Below, in pieces: positions 33,185 through 41,585 of a DNA stretch of 64,000 nucleotides (the stretch's first letter is position 1; each line of letters begins with the position of its first letter). Source of the DNA: Geminicoccus sp036263595 (lineage in GTDB: Bacteria > Pseudomonadota > Alphaproteobacteria > Geminicoccales > Geminicoccaceae); the NCBI RefSeq assembly GCF_036263595.1, contig NZ_DATAGQ010000205.1, positions 1 to 64,000 on the forward strand, written 5' to 3'. Under the pieces are notes generated by a model. That model did not search any database. It was not told the DNA's origin and saw only the letters and a program-made list of their open reading frames with translations. Both the position numbers and the translations under genes were made by a program.

Positions 33185-34875
33185 TCGCAGCCCTGCCGGC
33201 ACGGCACCAGGACGGCCTGCGGGAAGGCAGGCTCTGGCAGGGCCTGCTGCTCCTGGTCGTGCTGGTGCTGGCGGGCCTGCCGACGGCAAGGCTGCTGGCG
33301 CAGGCGCTGGGCGGCAGCGCCCTGGCCCTGCTCCTGGCCCCGGCCAGCCTGGAGGCCACCTGGCACAGCATCGAGAGCGGGGTGCTGTCGACGGTGCTGG
33401 CCCTGCTGCTGGGCGCCGGGATGGCGCTGCTCCTAGGCTTGTCGGACCTGCCCCGGCGGCGGGCGATCGGCATCCTGTTCGTGCTGTCGATGCTGGTGGC
33501 CCCGCAGGTCACCGCCCTGGCCTTCACCGTCATGGCGGGGCCGGCCTCGCCCTTGCTGAACGCCGTGGGCCTGGCGCCGGCTCCCGGCACGGCGAACCCC
33601 TTGATCGGCCGTGGCGGGGTGATCCTGGTGCTGGGGCTGCACCATGCGCCGCTGGTCACGATCCTGGTCCTGGCCGGGCTGAAGACCATCCCGCACGAGC
33701 TGATCGAGGCGGCGAGCCTGGGCGGTGCCGGCAGCAGGGCGATCATGCGCTGGATCGTGCTGCCGCTGCTGACGCCGCACCTGGCAGCGGCCGCCCTGCT
33801 GGCCTTCGTCGCCGCGTTCGGGAATTTCGGCATTCCAGTCCTGCTCGGCATGCCCGCAGGCTACCTCACCCTGCCGACCCTGATCTATCGCCAGCTGGTC
33901 GGCAGCGGCACCGGCGTCATCGACCAGGCGGCGACCCTCTCGATGGTGGTGGCGGTCCTGGCGCTGGTGCCGACGGCGCTGGCGGCCCTGGTGCTGGCGA
34001 AGAACGCCACGCGGCGCAGCATGGAGCGGCCGCTGCAGCCCTTCTGGCGTCTGGGCGGCTGGCGCTGGCCTGGCAGCTTGGCCGCATGGATGCTGGTCGG
34101 GATCGTGCTGGTCCTGCCGCTGGCCTCGCTGCTCGCCTCGGCCCTGGCACCCACCTACGGCGCGCGCCTCACGCCGGCTTCCGCGACCCTGTCCCATTTC
34201 GTCGAGGTGCTCTGGCGGCAGGACGTGACGGTGCGGGCCTTCCGCAATTCCTTCCTGTTCGCGGGCGGGGCGGCCTTGCTGCTGGCCCTGTTCGCCGTCC
34301 CGCTCGCCCATGGCCTGGACCGCGCCCCCAAGCGCGCCCGCACGCTGCTGCTGCCCCTGATCGAACTGCCCTACGCCTTGCCGGGCATCGTCCTGGCGAT
34401 CGCGTGCATCCTCCTGTTCGTCCAGCCGCTGCCGATCCTCGGGATCTCGATCTATGCGACGCCCTGGATCATCCTGTTCGCCTATGCCGGCCGCTTTCTG
34501 CCGATCGTGCTGAAGGCGCCGCTGGCGGCGATGGCGCAGATGGAGCGGGCGCAGGAGGAGGCAGCGGCGGTCGATGGGGCCGGACTGGTGGCGAGGCTCT
34601 GGCATGTCGTCCTGCCGTCACTCTGGCCGGCGGTGGCGGCGGGCGGGCTGCTGGCCTTCCTCCTGGCGTTCAACGAGCTCACCGTGTCGGCACTGCTCTG
34701 GACGGCGGGGACGGAGACGCTTGGTGTCGTCCTCTTCTCGCTCGAGGAGGCGGGGCTGGTCAGCGAGGCGAGCGCGGTGGCGCTGTCGGCAACAGCGGTG
34801 GTGGCGCTGCTCGTGGTCGTGATCGACCGGCTGGGGGACCGGCTGCCGGCGGGCACGCTGCCCTGGCGGTTCTAG
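33181..34875 (+). CDS. ABC importer permease, FbpB-like double-domain
   Basis: 564 residues: two fused permease modules, each with its EAA loop (HELIEAASLGGAGSRAIMRWIVLPLLTPH and MERAQEEAAAVDGAGLVARLWHVVLPSLWP), about 12 membrane helices. This is the FbpB/AfuB arrangement. GTG start overlapping the receptor stop by 4 nt. An FbpC-type ATPase gene would be expected next, but the following gene is a convergent CGNR regulator, so the ATPase must be encoded elsewhere. Confidence 0.88.
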   Translation: MIAALPARHQDGLREGRLWQGLLLLVVLVLAGLPTARLLAQALGGSALALLLAPASLEATWHSIESGVLSTVLALLLGAGMALLLGLSDLPRRRAIGILFVLSMLVAPQVTALAFTVMAGPASPLLNAVGLAPAPGTANPLIGRGGVILVLGLHHAPLVTILVLAGLKTIPHELIEAASLGGAGSRAIMRWIVLPLLTPHLAAAALLAFVAAFGNFGIPVLLGMPAGYLTLPTLIYRQLVGSGTGVIDQAATLSMVVAVLALVPTALAALVLAKNATRRSMERPLQPFWRLGGWRWPGSLAAWMLVGIVLVLPLASLLASALAPTYGARLTPASATLSHFVEVLWRQDVTVRAFRNSFLFAGGAALLLALFAVPLAHGLDRAPKRARTLLLPLIELPYALPGIVLAIACILLFVQPLPILGISIYATPWIILFAYAGRFLPIVLKAPLAAMAQMERAQEEAAAVDGAGLVARLWHVVLPSLWPAVAAGGLLAFLLAFNELTVSALLWTAGTETLGVVLFSLEEAGLVSEASAVALSATAVVALLVVVIDRLGDRLPAGTLPWRF

Positions 34876-34876
34876 C

Positions 34877-35485
34877 TCAGCCGGCCCGGCGGTGCCGGCG
34901 GACCTTCGTCCGGTTGCCGCAGGTGCTCATGTCGCACCAGCGTCGCGAACCGTTCCTGCTGGTGTCGATGAACAGCCAGCCGCAATCCTCGGCCGGGCAC
35001 TGCTTGAGGCGGGTGAGGTCACCTCTCTGGAAGAGGTCCATGGCCGACCAGGCGACGGGCCCCAGCAGCGATGACTGAGGCGGCCCGGCCGCGAAGCAAA
35101 GAGCACAGTGTCCGTCATCGCTCGGCGCAAGCTCGGCCTGGGCCAGCGAAGCGCAGGCGGACTGCCTGAGCGTGTCGAGGTCGGCCGGGGGCAGGGTGCG
35201 TCCGTGGGCGATCGCCGCCCCGATCCGATGGACGGCCTCGCGCAGCCGAAGGGCGGATTCCAGCAAGTGATCCGCCAGGGCCCGATCCGCCTGCAGCGCG
35301 GCACGAACGGGTGCAGCCGCCTCGTCCGGCAGCACCGAGGCATGCATGGCCCAGTCCAGCAGATCGCCGGCCTGCCGCAGATGCTCGATCGGCTTCGGCA
35401 GGTTCCGGCCGCCTGCGGTGTTGGCGAAGTCGAGGGCCAGGACGCCACCTACCAGCGACAGACTGCCTGCAAACGATCCGGTCAA
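34877..35485 (-). CDS. ABATE/CGNR zinc-finger transcriptional regulator
   Basis: 202 residues: N-terminal ABATE (stress-linked, putative ligand-binding) domain opening LSLVGGVLALDFANTAGG, and a C-terminal CGNR zinc finger with CPAEDCGWLF and RRWCDMSTCGNRTKVRRHR supplying the four Cys ligands. It is divergent from the alpha/beta hydrolase gene and probably regulates it (inference from position). Confidence 0.88.
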   Translation of the reverse strand: MTGSFAGSLSLVGGVLALDFANTAGGRNLPKPIEHLRQAGDLLDWAMHASVLPDEAAAPVRAALQADRALADHLLESALRLREAVHRIGAAIAHGRTLPPADLDTLRQSACASLAQAELAPSDDGHCALCFAAGPPQSSLLGPVAWSAMDLFQRGDLTRLKQCPAEDCGWLFIDTSRNGSRRWCDMSTCGNRTKVRRHRRAG

Positions 35486-35646
35486 GCCATTCTCCAGCGT
35501 GCCCGCTCAGTCGGGAACGTAACCGTTGAAAGCACGTTTATTGGTTACGAATACGCGGACGATGGTGTCCAACCTGCCTGCCAGCAGGTACCGCCAAGAC
35601 CGGAGACGTGCCCAAGCTTTGGGGCAGTCCTTTGAGGAGACGGATC

Positions 35647-36570
35647 ATGGAGTCTGGCCTGAACCGAGGCAACGAGGCACGTGTGCCCGAACGGAGCGTC
35701 CGGCACCATTTCATCGATATCGACGGCAACAGGACCTTCTACCGCGAGGCCGGTCCGCTGGATGGCCCGGTGGTCCTGCTTCCGCATGGCTATCCGTGCT
35801 CCTCCTTCGAGTTCCGCAACCTCATGCCCAAGCTGGCGGACCACTGGCGCCTGCTGGCTCCGGACTTCCCGGAGTTCGGCTACAGCGACACGCCCGGCCG
35901 TGCCAGCTTCGCCTATACGTTCGACGGCTATGCCGCCTTCCTGGACCGCTTCGTCGAGAAGATGGGGGCCAGCCGTTTCGTGCTCTACCTCCACGACTAC
36001 GGCTCCTGGATCGGGCTCAGGCTGGCGATGCGGCGCCCGGAGCGGGTGGCGGCCCTCGTCATCCAGAACGGCGACATCTACGAGGACCAGTTCGGGCCCA
36101 GATACGAGGCGCTCAAGGCCTTCGCGGCCGATCCGACACCGGAGCGGCGGCAGCAACTGGCGCAGACCGTGAGCGAGGAAGGGTTTCGCGACGAGTTCCT
36201 GAACGATGTCCGGCCCGAGCTTGCGATGCGGATCAGCCCGGATCTGTGGCAGCTGGCCTGGTCCCAGCTCAACCAGCCCGCCCGGCGCGAGATCATGGTC
36301 GGCCTGATGGACGAGTGGCGAGAGAACCTGTGCTGGTTTCCTCGCTACCAGACTTATCTGCGCGAGCACCGGCCGCCGACCCTGATCGCCTGGGGCCCCC
36401 AGGACGGCTACATGCCGGAAGGTGCGGCACGCGCCTATCTGCGGGACCTGCCGGACGCGGAACTGCACCTGCTCGATGGCGGGCACTGGCTGCTGGAGAC
36501 CAACCTGGACGAGGTCGCGGCAATCGCGCGCGACTTCCTCGAGCGCAACTATGACGGAGAGCGGATATGA
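35647..36570 (+). CDS. Alpha/beta hydrolase with Asp nucleophile (haloalkane dehalogenase/epoxide hydrolase-like)
   Basis: 307 residues. The nucleophile elbow is YLHDYGSWIG, with Asp instead of Ser, which is the pattern of haloalkane dehalogenases and epoxide hydrolases. The oxyanion motif is PHGYPCSSFEFRN, and the catalytic His is in GGHWLLE. The ATG at 35647 has GAGGAG about 8 nt upstream, deciding the start over 35608. Its stop overlaps the next gene (ATGA). Divergent from the CGNR regulator gene. Confidence 0.85.
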   Translation: MESGLNRGNEARVPERSVRHHFIDIDGNRTFYREAGPLDGPVVLLPHGYPCSSFEFRNLMPKLADHWRLLAPDFPEFGYSDTPGRASFAYTFDGYAAFLDRFVEKMGASRFVLYLHDYGSWIGLRLAMRRPERVAALVIQNGDIYEDQFGPRYEALKAFAADPTPERRQQLAQTVSEEGFRDEFLNDVRPELAMRISPDLWQLAWSQLNQPARREIMVGLMDEWRENLCWFPRYQTYLREHRPPTLIAWGPQDGYMPEGAARAYLRDLPDAELHLLDGGHWLLETNLDEVAAIARDFLERNYDGERI

Positions 36571-36911
36571 CTGGAGCGAACGGTCCTGCCATCGCGCGAA
36601 TCTGGCGGGGTCGCGTGCCTGCGGCCCGTGCCGACGAGTACGAGGCCTATCTCCACGAGCACGGCATCAAGCCGCTGATCGAGAAGGCGATGGGCGTGCA
36701 GTCGCTCCGCGAGGATCGGGAAGGGGAGACGGAGTTCGTGACCATCTCCTACTGGGAGAGCGTGGAAGCCATGTCGCGCTTCGCGGGCAACGAGCCTGCG
36801 CGCATCCACCACCTGGAGCGGGATCCTGAGTTCCTGATCGAGCTGCCGACGAGCGTGCAGATCCTGCAGATCCGGACCGCCCACGGACGGACCGGCGACG
36901 GCCGCGGCTGA
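36567..36911 (+). CDS. Small ABM-like (dimeric alpha-beta barrel) protein
   Basis: 114 residues with the pattern of an antibiotic-biosynthesis-monooxygenase/heme-degrading-like ferredoxin fold (IARIWRGRVPAARADEYEAYLHEHGIKPL, EFVTISYWESVEAMSRFAG). Many members are cofactor-independent oxygenases, others have no known activity. It overlaps the hydrolase by 4 nt, so the two products probably act in one short pathway under the CGNR regulator. Function unassigned. Confidence 0.65.
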   Translation: MTGANGPAIARIWRGRVPAARADEYEAYLHEHGIKPLIEKAMGVQSLREDREGETEFVTISYWESVEAMSRFAGNEPARIHHLERDPEFLIELPTSVQILQIRTAHGRTGDGRG

Positions 36912-37004
36912 GGCGGCAACGGGAACGCCGGATGCCTGGGCTGGTTCACCCCCTTGTCCGGCGGATGGTCCGCGGATGAAGTTCCAGCGAGAGGAAAACC
37001 AGCC

Positions 37005-37337
37005 ATGCAGCACGTTTCACCAGAGATGAAGTCGTGCATCGAGGCCTGCCTTTCCTGCTACCAGACCTGCCTTTCGACCGCGATGGGGCACTGCTTGGAG
37101 ATGGGCGGCAAGCATACCGAGCCCAGGCACTTCAAGCTGATGATGGCCTGCGCGGAGATCTGCCGGACATCGGCGCATTTCATGCTGATCGGCACCGAGC
37201 ACCACAAGCACACCTGCCGCGAGTGCGCCGAGATCTGCACGGAATGCGCGGAGGATTGTGCAAGGATCGGCGAGATGGACGAGTGCGTGCAGGCCTGCCG
37301 GCGCTGTGCCGAGAGCTGCCGGACGATGGCGGCCTGA
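37005..37337 (+). CDS. Cys-rich four-helix-bundle copper-binding protein (DUF326/Csp-like)
   Basis: 110 residues with 16 cysteines, in repeated CxxxC/CxxC spacing along predicted helices (SCIEACLSCYQTC; TCRECAEICTECAEDC; CVQACRRCAESC) plus His-rich HHKHTC. This matches the copper storage/four-helix-bundle family that binds many Cu(I) ions in the bundle core. There is no signal peptide, so it is cytosolic (Csp3-like rather than exported Csp1). The ATG at 37005 follows GAGAGGAAAA. It converges with xth. Confidence 0.85.
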   Translation: MQHVSPEMKSCIEACLSCYQTCLSTAMGHCLEMGGKHTEPRHFKLMMACAEICRTSAHFMLIGTEHHKHTCRECAEICTECAEDCARIGEMDECVQACRRCAESCRTMAA

Positions 37338-37338
37338 C

Positions 37339-38106
37339 CTACTCGACCTCGAGGATCACCGGGGCGTGGTCCGAGGCGATTTTCGCGGCACGCGGCGTCG
37401 GATCGATCCGGCAGGCGGTGGCCTTGTCGATGGCATGCGGCGACAGGAGGAAGTGGTCGATCCTGAGGCCATGGCCGGCCTCGAAGGCGCGGCCCTGGTA
37501 GTGCCACCAGGAATAGTCCTCGCCGGCCGGGTTGAGCCAGCGATAGGCGTCGTAGAAGCCGCGGTTGACGACCCGCCGCCAGGCCGCCCGCTCGTCGGGA
37601 TGGTAGCAGATGCCGCCGTCCCAGCCGGCCGGGTCGTAGATGTCGATCGGCTCCGGTGCGACGTTCCAGTCGCCGCCGACGATCACGGGCGTGCCGTCGG
37701 CGGCGAGAGCCGTCATGCGGGCGCCGATGCGGTCGAAGTAGCGCAGCTTGTAGGTGAAGGAATCGGAGCCGACCGACGTGCCGTTAGGCAAATAGAGCGA
37801 GGCGACCCGGTAGGGGCCGACCGTGGCCTCGATCCAGCGGGCCTGGCTGTCCTCGTCGGCCCCGGGCAGGCCGCGCACGACGTCCTTGGGCTCCTGCCTG
37901 GAAAGGATCGCGACGCCGTTGAGCGGTGCCGAGCCCCATAGTGCCATCTGGTAGCCGCGGCTCGTGAACGGCTCGGCCGGGAACTTGTCGTCGGTGACCT
38001 TCGTCTCCTGCAGGAGAAGGACGTCCGGCTGTTCCGTGTCGATCCAGCCGAGCAGCGCGTCCAGGCGCGCGCGGACGCCGTTCACGTTCCAGGCGACAAG
38101 CTTCAT
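37339..38106 (-). CDS. xth: Exodeoxyribonuclease III
   Basis: 255 residues of the EEP endonuclease/exonuclease fold: KLVAWNVNGVRARL (Asn7), LLLQETKV (metal-binding Glu), GGDWNVAPEPID (Asp/Asn pair) and IDHFLLS ... SDHAPV at the C-terminus (catalytic Asp-His). AP-endonuclease and 3'-5' exonuclease in base-excision repair. It is followed upstream by erpA and then the divergent dgt-argS, an order conserved in alphaproteobacteria. Confidence 0.95.
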   Translation of the reverse strand: MKLVAWNVNGVRARLDALLGWIDTEQPDVLLLQETKVTDDKFPAEPFTSRGYQMALWGSAPLNGVAILSRQEPKDVVRGLPGADEDSQARWIEATVGPYRVASLYLPNGTSVGSDSFTYKLRYFDRIGARMTALAADGTPVIVGGDWNVAPEPIDIYDPAGWDGGICYHPDERAAWRRVVNRGFYDAYRWLNPAGEDYSWWHYQGRAFEAGHGLRIDHFLLSPHAIDKATACRIDPTPRAAKIASDHAPVILEVE

Positions 38107-38143
38107 GAAGATCTCACCGACGGGGAAGGGCGAGCCCGCCGGC

Positions 38144-38494
38144 TCACATGGCGAAGCTGGTACCGCAGCCGCAGGACGAGGTCGCGTTCGGATTCCTCAC
38201 CTGGAAGTACGAGCCGTTGAGGTCCTCGACGAAGTCCAGCTCCGAGCCGATCAGATACAGGAGCGACATGCCGTCGATGACAACCTTGGCGTCCTGCTTC
38301 TGGATCACGATGTCGTCCGGCTCGCCGTTAGTGCCCAGCGCGAACTCGTACTTGAATCCGGAACAGCCGCCGCCGGACACGCCGACGCGCAGATGACCCT
38401 CGCCCAGGCCCTCACGTTCGAGGATCGTGCGGATCCGGCGAGCCGCACGTTCGGAGACCTGGAATGGCTCGGGCCGCGGGTTCGGTTGCGACAT
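38144..38494 (-). CDS. erpA: Iron-sulfur cluster insertion protein ErpA/HesB family
   Basis: 116-residue A-type carrier that delivers Fe-S clusters to apoproteins. The three cysteines are at 44 (GGGCSGFKYEF) and 108/110 (SSCGCGTS), as required. I use the ATG at 38494, since the extra 22 residues of the longer frame (to 38560) are unconserved and would collide with the dgt start region. Same strand as xth. ErpA and IscA cannot be separated with certainty by sequence alone. Confidence 0.9.
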   Translation of the reverse strand: MSQPNPRPEPFQVSERAARRIRTILEREGLGEGHLRVGVSGGGCSGFKYEFALGTNGEPDDIVIQKQDAKVVIDGMSLLYLIGSELDFVEDLNGSYFQVRNPNATSSCGCGTSFAM

Positions 38495-38545
38495 GGGACG
38501 CCCCTGACGTTGGGATACGCGCCGGCCGGACAAAGGAGCCGGCAG

Positions 38546-39799
38546 ATGACGCGTGCTCATCCCAAAGTAGGCAGTGCCGTAGTATTGTCAAACCACGCCC
38601 ACGCGTCGGAGGCTTCCATTTCCGCATCGTCCCCCCCGAACCACAGCGCGCGTGCCCCTAATGCGGCCGATCCTTCGCGCAGCCGCGGGCGTCTGGTCCC
38701 CGAGCCGGACGCTTGGCCGCGCTCGCCCTGGCAGCGGGACCGCGACCGAATCGTGCATGCCACGGCCTTCCGGCGGCTGGAGGCGAAGACCCAGGTGTTC
38801 GCCGCGATCGATGGCGACCATTTCCGGACCCGGCTGACCCATACGCTGGAAGTGAGCCAGATCGGCCGGACGATCGCGCGGGTGCTGCGGGTCGACGAGG
38901 ACCTGACCGAGGCGATCTCGCTCGCCCACGATCTCGGCCACAGCCCGTTCGGCCATGCCGGCGAGGAGGCGCTGAACGCCTGCCTGCGCGATGTCGGCGG
39001 CTTCGACCACAACGTCCAGACCTTCCGGATCCTGACGCGGCTGGAGCGGCGCTACGCGGCCTTCGACGGGCTGAACCTGACGGCGGAGACGCTGGAGGGC
39101 GTGGTCAAGCACAATGGCCCGCTGGAAGGACCCGTGCCGGCCGCCATCGCCGACTGGAACGCCCGCCAGGACCTGCGCCTGCAACTGCAGCCCTCGGTCG
39201 AGGCGCAGATCGCGGCCCTGGCCGACGACATCGCCTATTGCAGCCATGACGTGGACGATGGGCTGCGGGCCGGATTCTTCCAAGCCCAGGACCTGCGCTG
39301 CCTGCCGCTCGCCGCGGCCGTGCTGGATGAGGTGGAACAGCATGACGGCGGCCTGGAGCGCTCGCGGCTGGCCGGCGAGATCCAGCGTCGACTGATCGAC
39401 CGGATGGTGCGGGACCTGCTGGCCGAGACGACCGGCCGCCTGAAGGAGCTGGCACCGGGATCGGCCGACGACGTGATGCAACTGCCGACCGCCTGCGTCG
39501 CATTCTCCCCGGCCATGCATCGCTCGGTGGCCGAGCTCAGAGCCTTCTTGCGCGAACGGGTCTGGCACCACTACACGGTCAACCGGATGACGCGGCGGGC
39601 CAAGCAGATCCTGCGTGCGCTGTTCGAAAGCTTCTTCGAGGCGCCGGAGTGCCTGCCTGAGGAGTGGCGGACCCGAGCCGGGGCTGCCGGCTCGCGGGCA
39701 TGCGCGGAGGTCGTGCGCGACTACGTCGCCGGCATGACCGACCGGTTCGCCCTCGACGAGCATGACCGTCTCTTCAGGATTGCCCGTACCCGACCATGA
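38546..39799 (+). CDS. dgt: Deoxyguanosinetriphosphate triphosphohydrolase-like protein
   Basis: 417-residue HD-domain enzyme hydrolysing dNTPs (dGTP) to nucleoside plus triphosphate. Motifs: WQRDRDRIVHATAFRRLEAKTQVF, then THTLEV, AHDLGHSPFGHAGE (HD pair) and the distal Asp in DDIAYCSHDVDD. The start is the ATG at 38546, because AAGGAG stands 7 nt before it; the frame stays open to 37964 but that is antisense to xth. The N-terminal 45 residues are low-complexity. The stop overlaps argS (ATGA). Confidence 0.92.
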   Translation: MTRAHPKVGSAVVLSNHAHASEASISASSPPNHSARAPNAADPSRSRGRLVPEPDAWPRSPWQRDRDRIVHATAFRRLEAKTQVFAAIDGDHFRTRLTHTLEVSQIGRTIARVLRVDEDLTEAISLAHDLGHSPFGHAGEEALNACLRDVGGFDHNVQTFRILTRLERRYAAFDGLNLTAETLEGVVKHNGPLEGPVPAAIADWNARQDLRLQLQPSVEAQIAALADDIAYCSHDVDDGLRAGFFQAQDLRCLPLAAAVLDEVEQHDGGLERSRLAGEIQRRLIDRMVRDLLAETTGRLKELAPGSADDVMQLPTACVAFSPAMHRSVAELRAFLRERVWHHYTVNRMTRRAKQILRALFESFFEAPECLPEEWRTRAGAAGSRACAEVVRDYVAGMTDRFALDEHDRLFRIARTRP

Positions 39800-41544
39800 A
39801 TCCGCTAGCCTCGATCGAAGCCGACCTCCGGCAGGCCCTGCGCAGGCTGGCGGAAGCCGGGCGCCTGCCTGACGGGCTGGACCTGGACCGGGCCGGCGTG
39901 GAGATGACCAAGGACCCGCAGCACGGGGACGTGGCGACCTCCGTCGCGATGATGCTGGCCAAGCCCGCGAAGATGCGGCCCCTCGACATCGCGACGGCAC
40001 TGGCCGACGAGTTGCGTGGGCGGCCCGGCTTCCAGGACGTGTCGGTGGCGCCGCCGGGCTTCGTCAACATCCGGATGGAGCCGGCCTTCTGGCAGGCCGT
40101 GGTCCCCGCGATCATGCGGGCAGGCGTCGATTTCGCCAGGGCGGACCTGGGCCAGGGGCGCCACGTCAATGTCGAGTTCTGCTCGGCCAACCCGACCGGG
40201 CCGCTCCATGTGGGCCATGCCCGCGGCACGGTGTTCGGCGATGCCCTGGCCTCGATCCTTCAGCGGGTCGGCTACCGGGTGACCCGGGAATACTACGTCA
40301 ACGACGCCGGCGCCCAGGTCGAGACCCTCGCGCGCTCCTTGCACCTGCGCTACCGCGAGGTGATGGGCGAGGACATCGGCGAGATGCCCGAAGGGTTCTA
40401 CCCCGGCCTCTACCTGATCCGGACGGCCGAGGCGCTCGCGGTGCGCGATGGCGACAAGTGGCTGCACCGGGACGAGGCGGAATGGCTGGAGCCGCTCAAG
40501 CGCTTCGCGGTCGATGCCCAGCTCGAGGTGATCAAGGACGATCTGGCGGCACTCGGCGTCCATCACGACCTGTTCCTGTCCGAGCGCTCGCTCATCGAGG
40601 ACGGGATGATGCAGGCGGCGCTGGAGCGGCTGGAGGGGCTTGGCCTGCTCTATGTCGGCGAGCTGCCGCCGCCCAAGGGCAAGCCGCCGGAGGACTGGGA
40701 GCCTCGCCCGCAGCTCCTGTTCCGCGCCACGCAGTTCGGCGACGACGTCGACCGGCCGCTCAAGCGCTCGAACGGTGCCTGGACCTATTTCGCGGCGGAC
40801 CTCGGCTGCCATTTCTCCAAGCTGCAGCGTGGCCATCAATGGCTGATCGACGTGCTGGGCGCCGACCATGGCGGCTACGTCAAGCGGCTGAAGGCGGCGG
40901 TCAAGGCGCTGTCGGAGGGCAGGGTCGAGCTGGAGGCGCGCCTTTGCCAGCTCGTCAGCCTGATGGACGAAGGCAAGCCGCTCAAGATGAGCAAGCGCGC
41001 CGGCCGGATCGTGACCATGCGGGACGTGGTGGACGAAGTCGGCAAGGACGTGATGCGGTTCATGCTGCTCACGCGGAAGAACGACGCGCCGCTGGAGTTC
41101 GATCTGGCCAAGGTGGTGGAGCAGTCGCGGGACAACCCCGTCTTCTATGTCCAGTACGCCCATGCCCGGGTCCGCTCGGTGTTCCGGCAGGCCGAGCAGC
41201 GCGGGCTGGGTCACCTCGCGACCGATCTGGGCGCATCGGACCTGTCGCTCTTGACCCACCCTGCAGAACTCGACCTACTGAAGAAGGCAGCCCTGCTGCC
41301 GCGCGTGCTCGAGCAGGCGGCCATGCATGCGGAGCCACACCGTATCGCTTTTTGGTTGACGGACGTCGCGTCTGAGTTGCACGGGCTCTGGACGAAGGGC
41401 TCGGAGGACGAGACGCTGCGGTTCCTGGTCGAGGGCGAGCCGGAGCGGTCGAGGGCGAGGCTTGCGATGCTGGAGGCGGCGCGCATGGCGATCGCCGCCG
41501 GGCTCGACATCCTGGGTGTCACGCCGGTGGACGAACTCCGCTGA
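39796..41544 (+). CDS. argS: Arginyl-tRNA synthetase
   Basis: 582 residues, class Ia. HIGH motif is seen as CSANPTGPLHVGHARG and KMSKS as LKMSKRAG; the N-terminal Add-1 domain (residues 1-110) and C-terminal DALR anticodon-binding domain (from about 470, NPVFYVQYAHARVRSVFRQ) are complete. Charges tRNA-Arg. It overlaps dgt by 4 nt, an arrangement usual in alphaproteobacteria. Confidence 0.97.
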   Translation: MNPLASIEADLRQALRRLAEAGRLPDGLDLDRAGVEMTKDPQHGDVATSVAMMLAKPAKMRPLDIATALADELRGRPGFQDVSVAPPGFVNIRMEPAFWQAVVPAIMRAGVDFARADLGQGRHVNVEFCSANPTGPLHVGHARGTVFGDALASILQRVGYRVTREYYVNDAGAQVETLARSLHLRYREVMGEDIGEMPEGFYPGLYLIRTAEALAVRDGDKWLHRDEAEWLEPLKRFAVDAQLEVIKDDLAALGVHHDLFLSERSLIEDGMMQAALERLEGLGLLYVGELPPPKGKPPEDWEPRPQLLFRATQFGDDVDRPLKRSNGAWTYFAADLGCHFSKLQRGHQWLIDVLGADHGGYVKRLKAAVKALSEGRVELEARLCQLVSLMDEGKPLKMSKRAGRIVTMRDVVDEVGKDVMRFMLLTRKNDAPLEFDLAKVVEQSRDNPVFYVQYAHARVRSVFRQAEQRGLGHLATDLGASDLSLLTHPAELDLLKKAALLPRVLEQAAMHAEPHRIAFWLTDVASELHGLWTKGSEDETLRFLVEGEPERSRARLAMLEAARMAIAAGLDILGVTPVDELR

Positions 41545-41585
41545 GCAGGCACGTCTGAACGGTTTCCTGCAGAGAGCTTGGTCCA

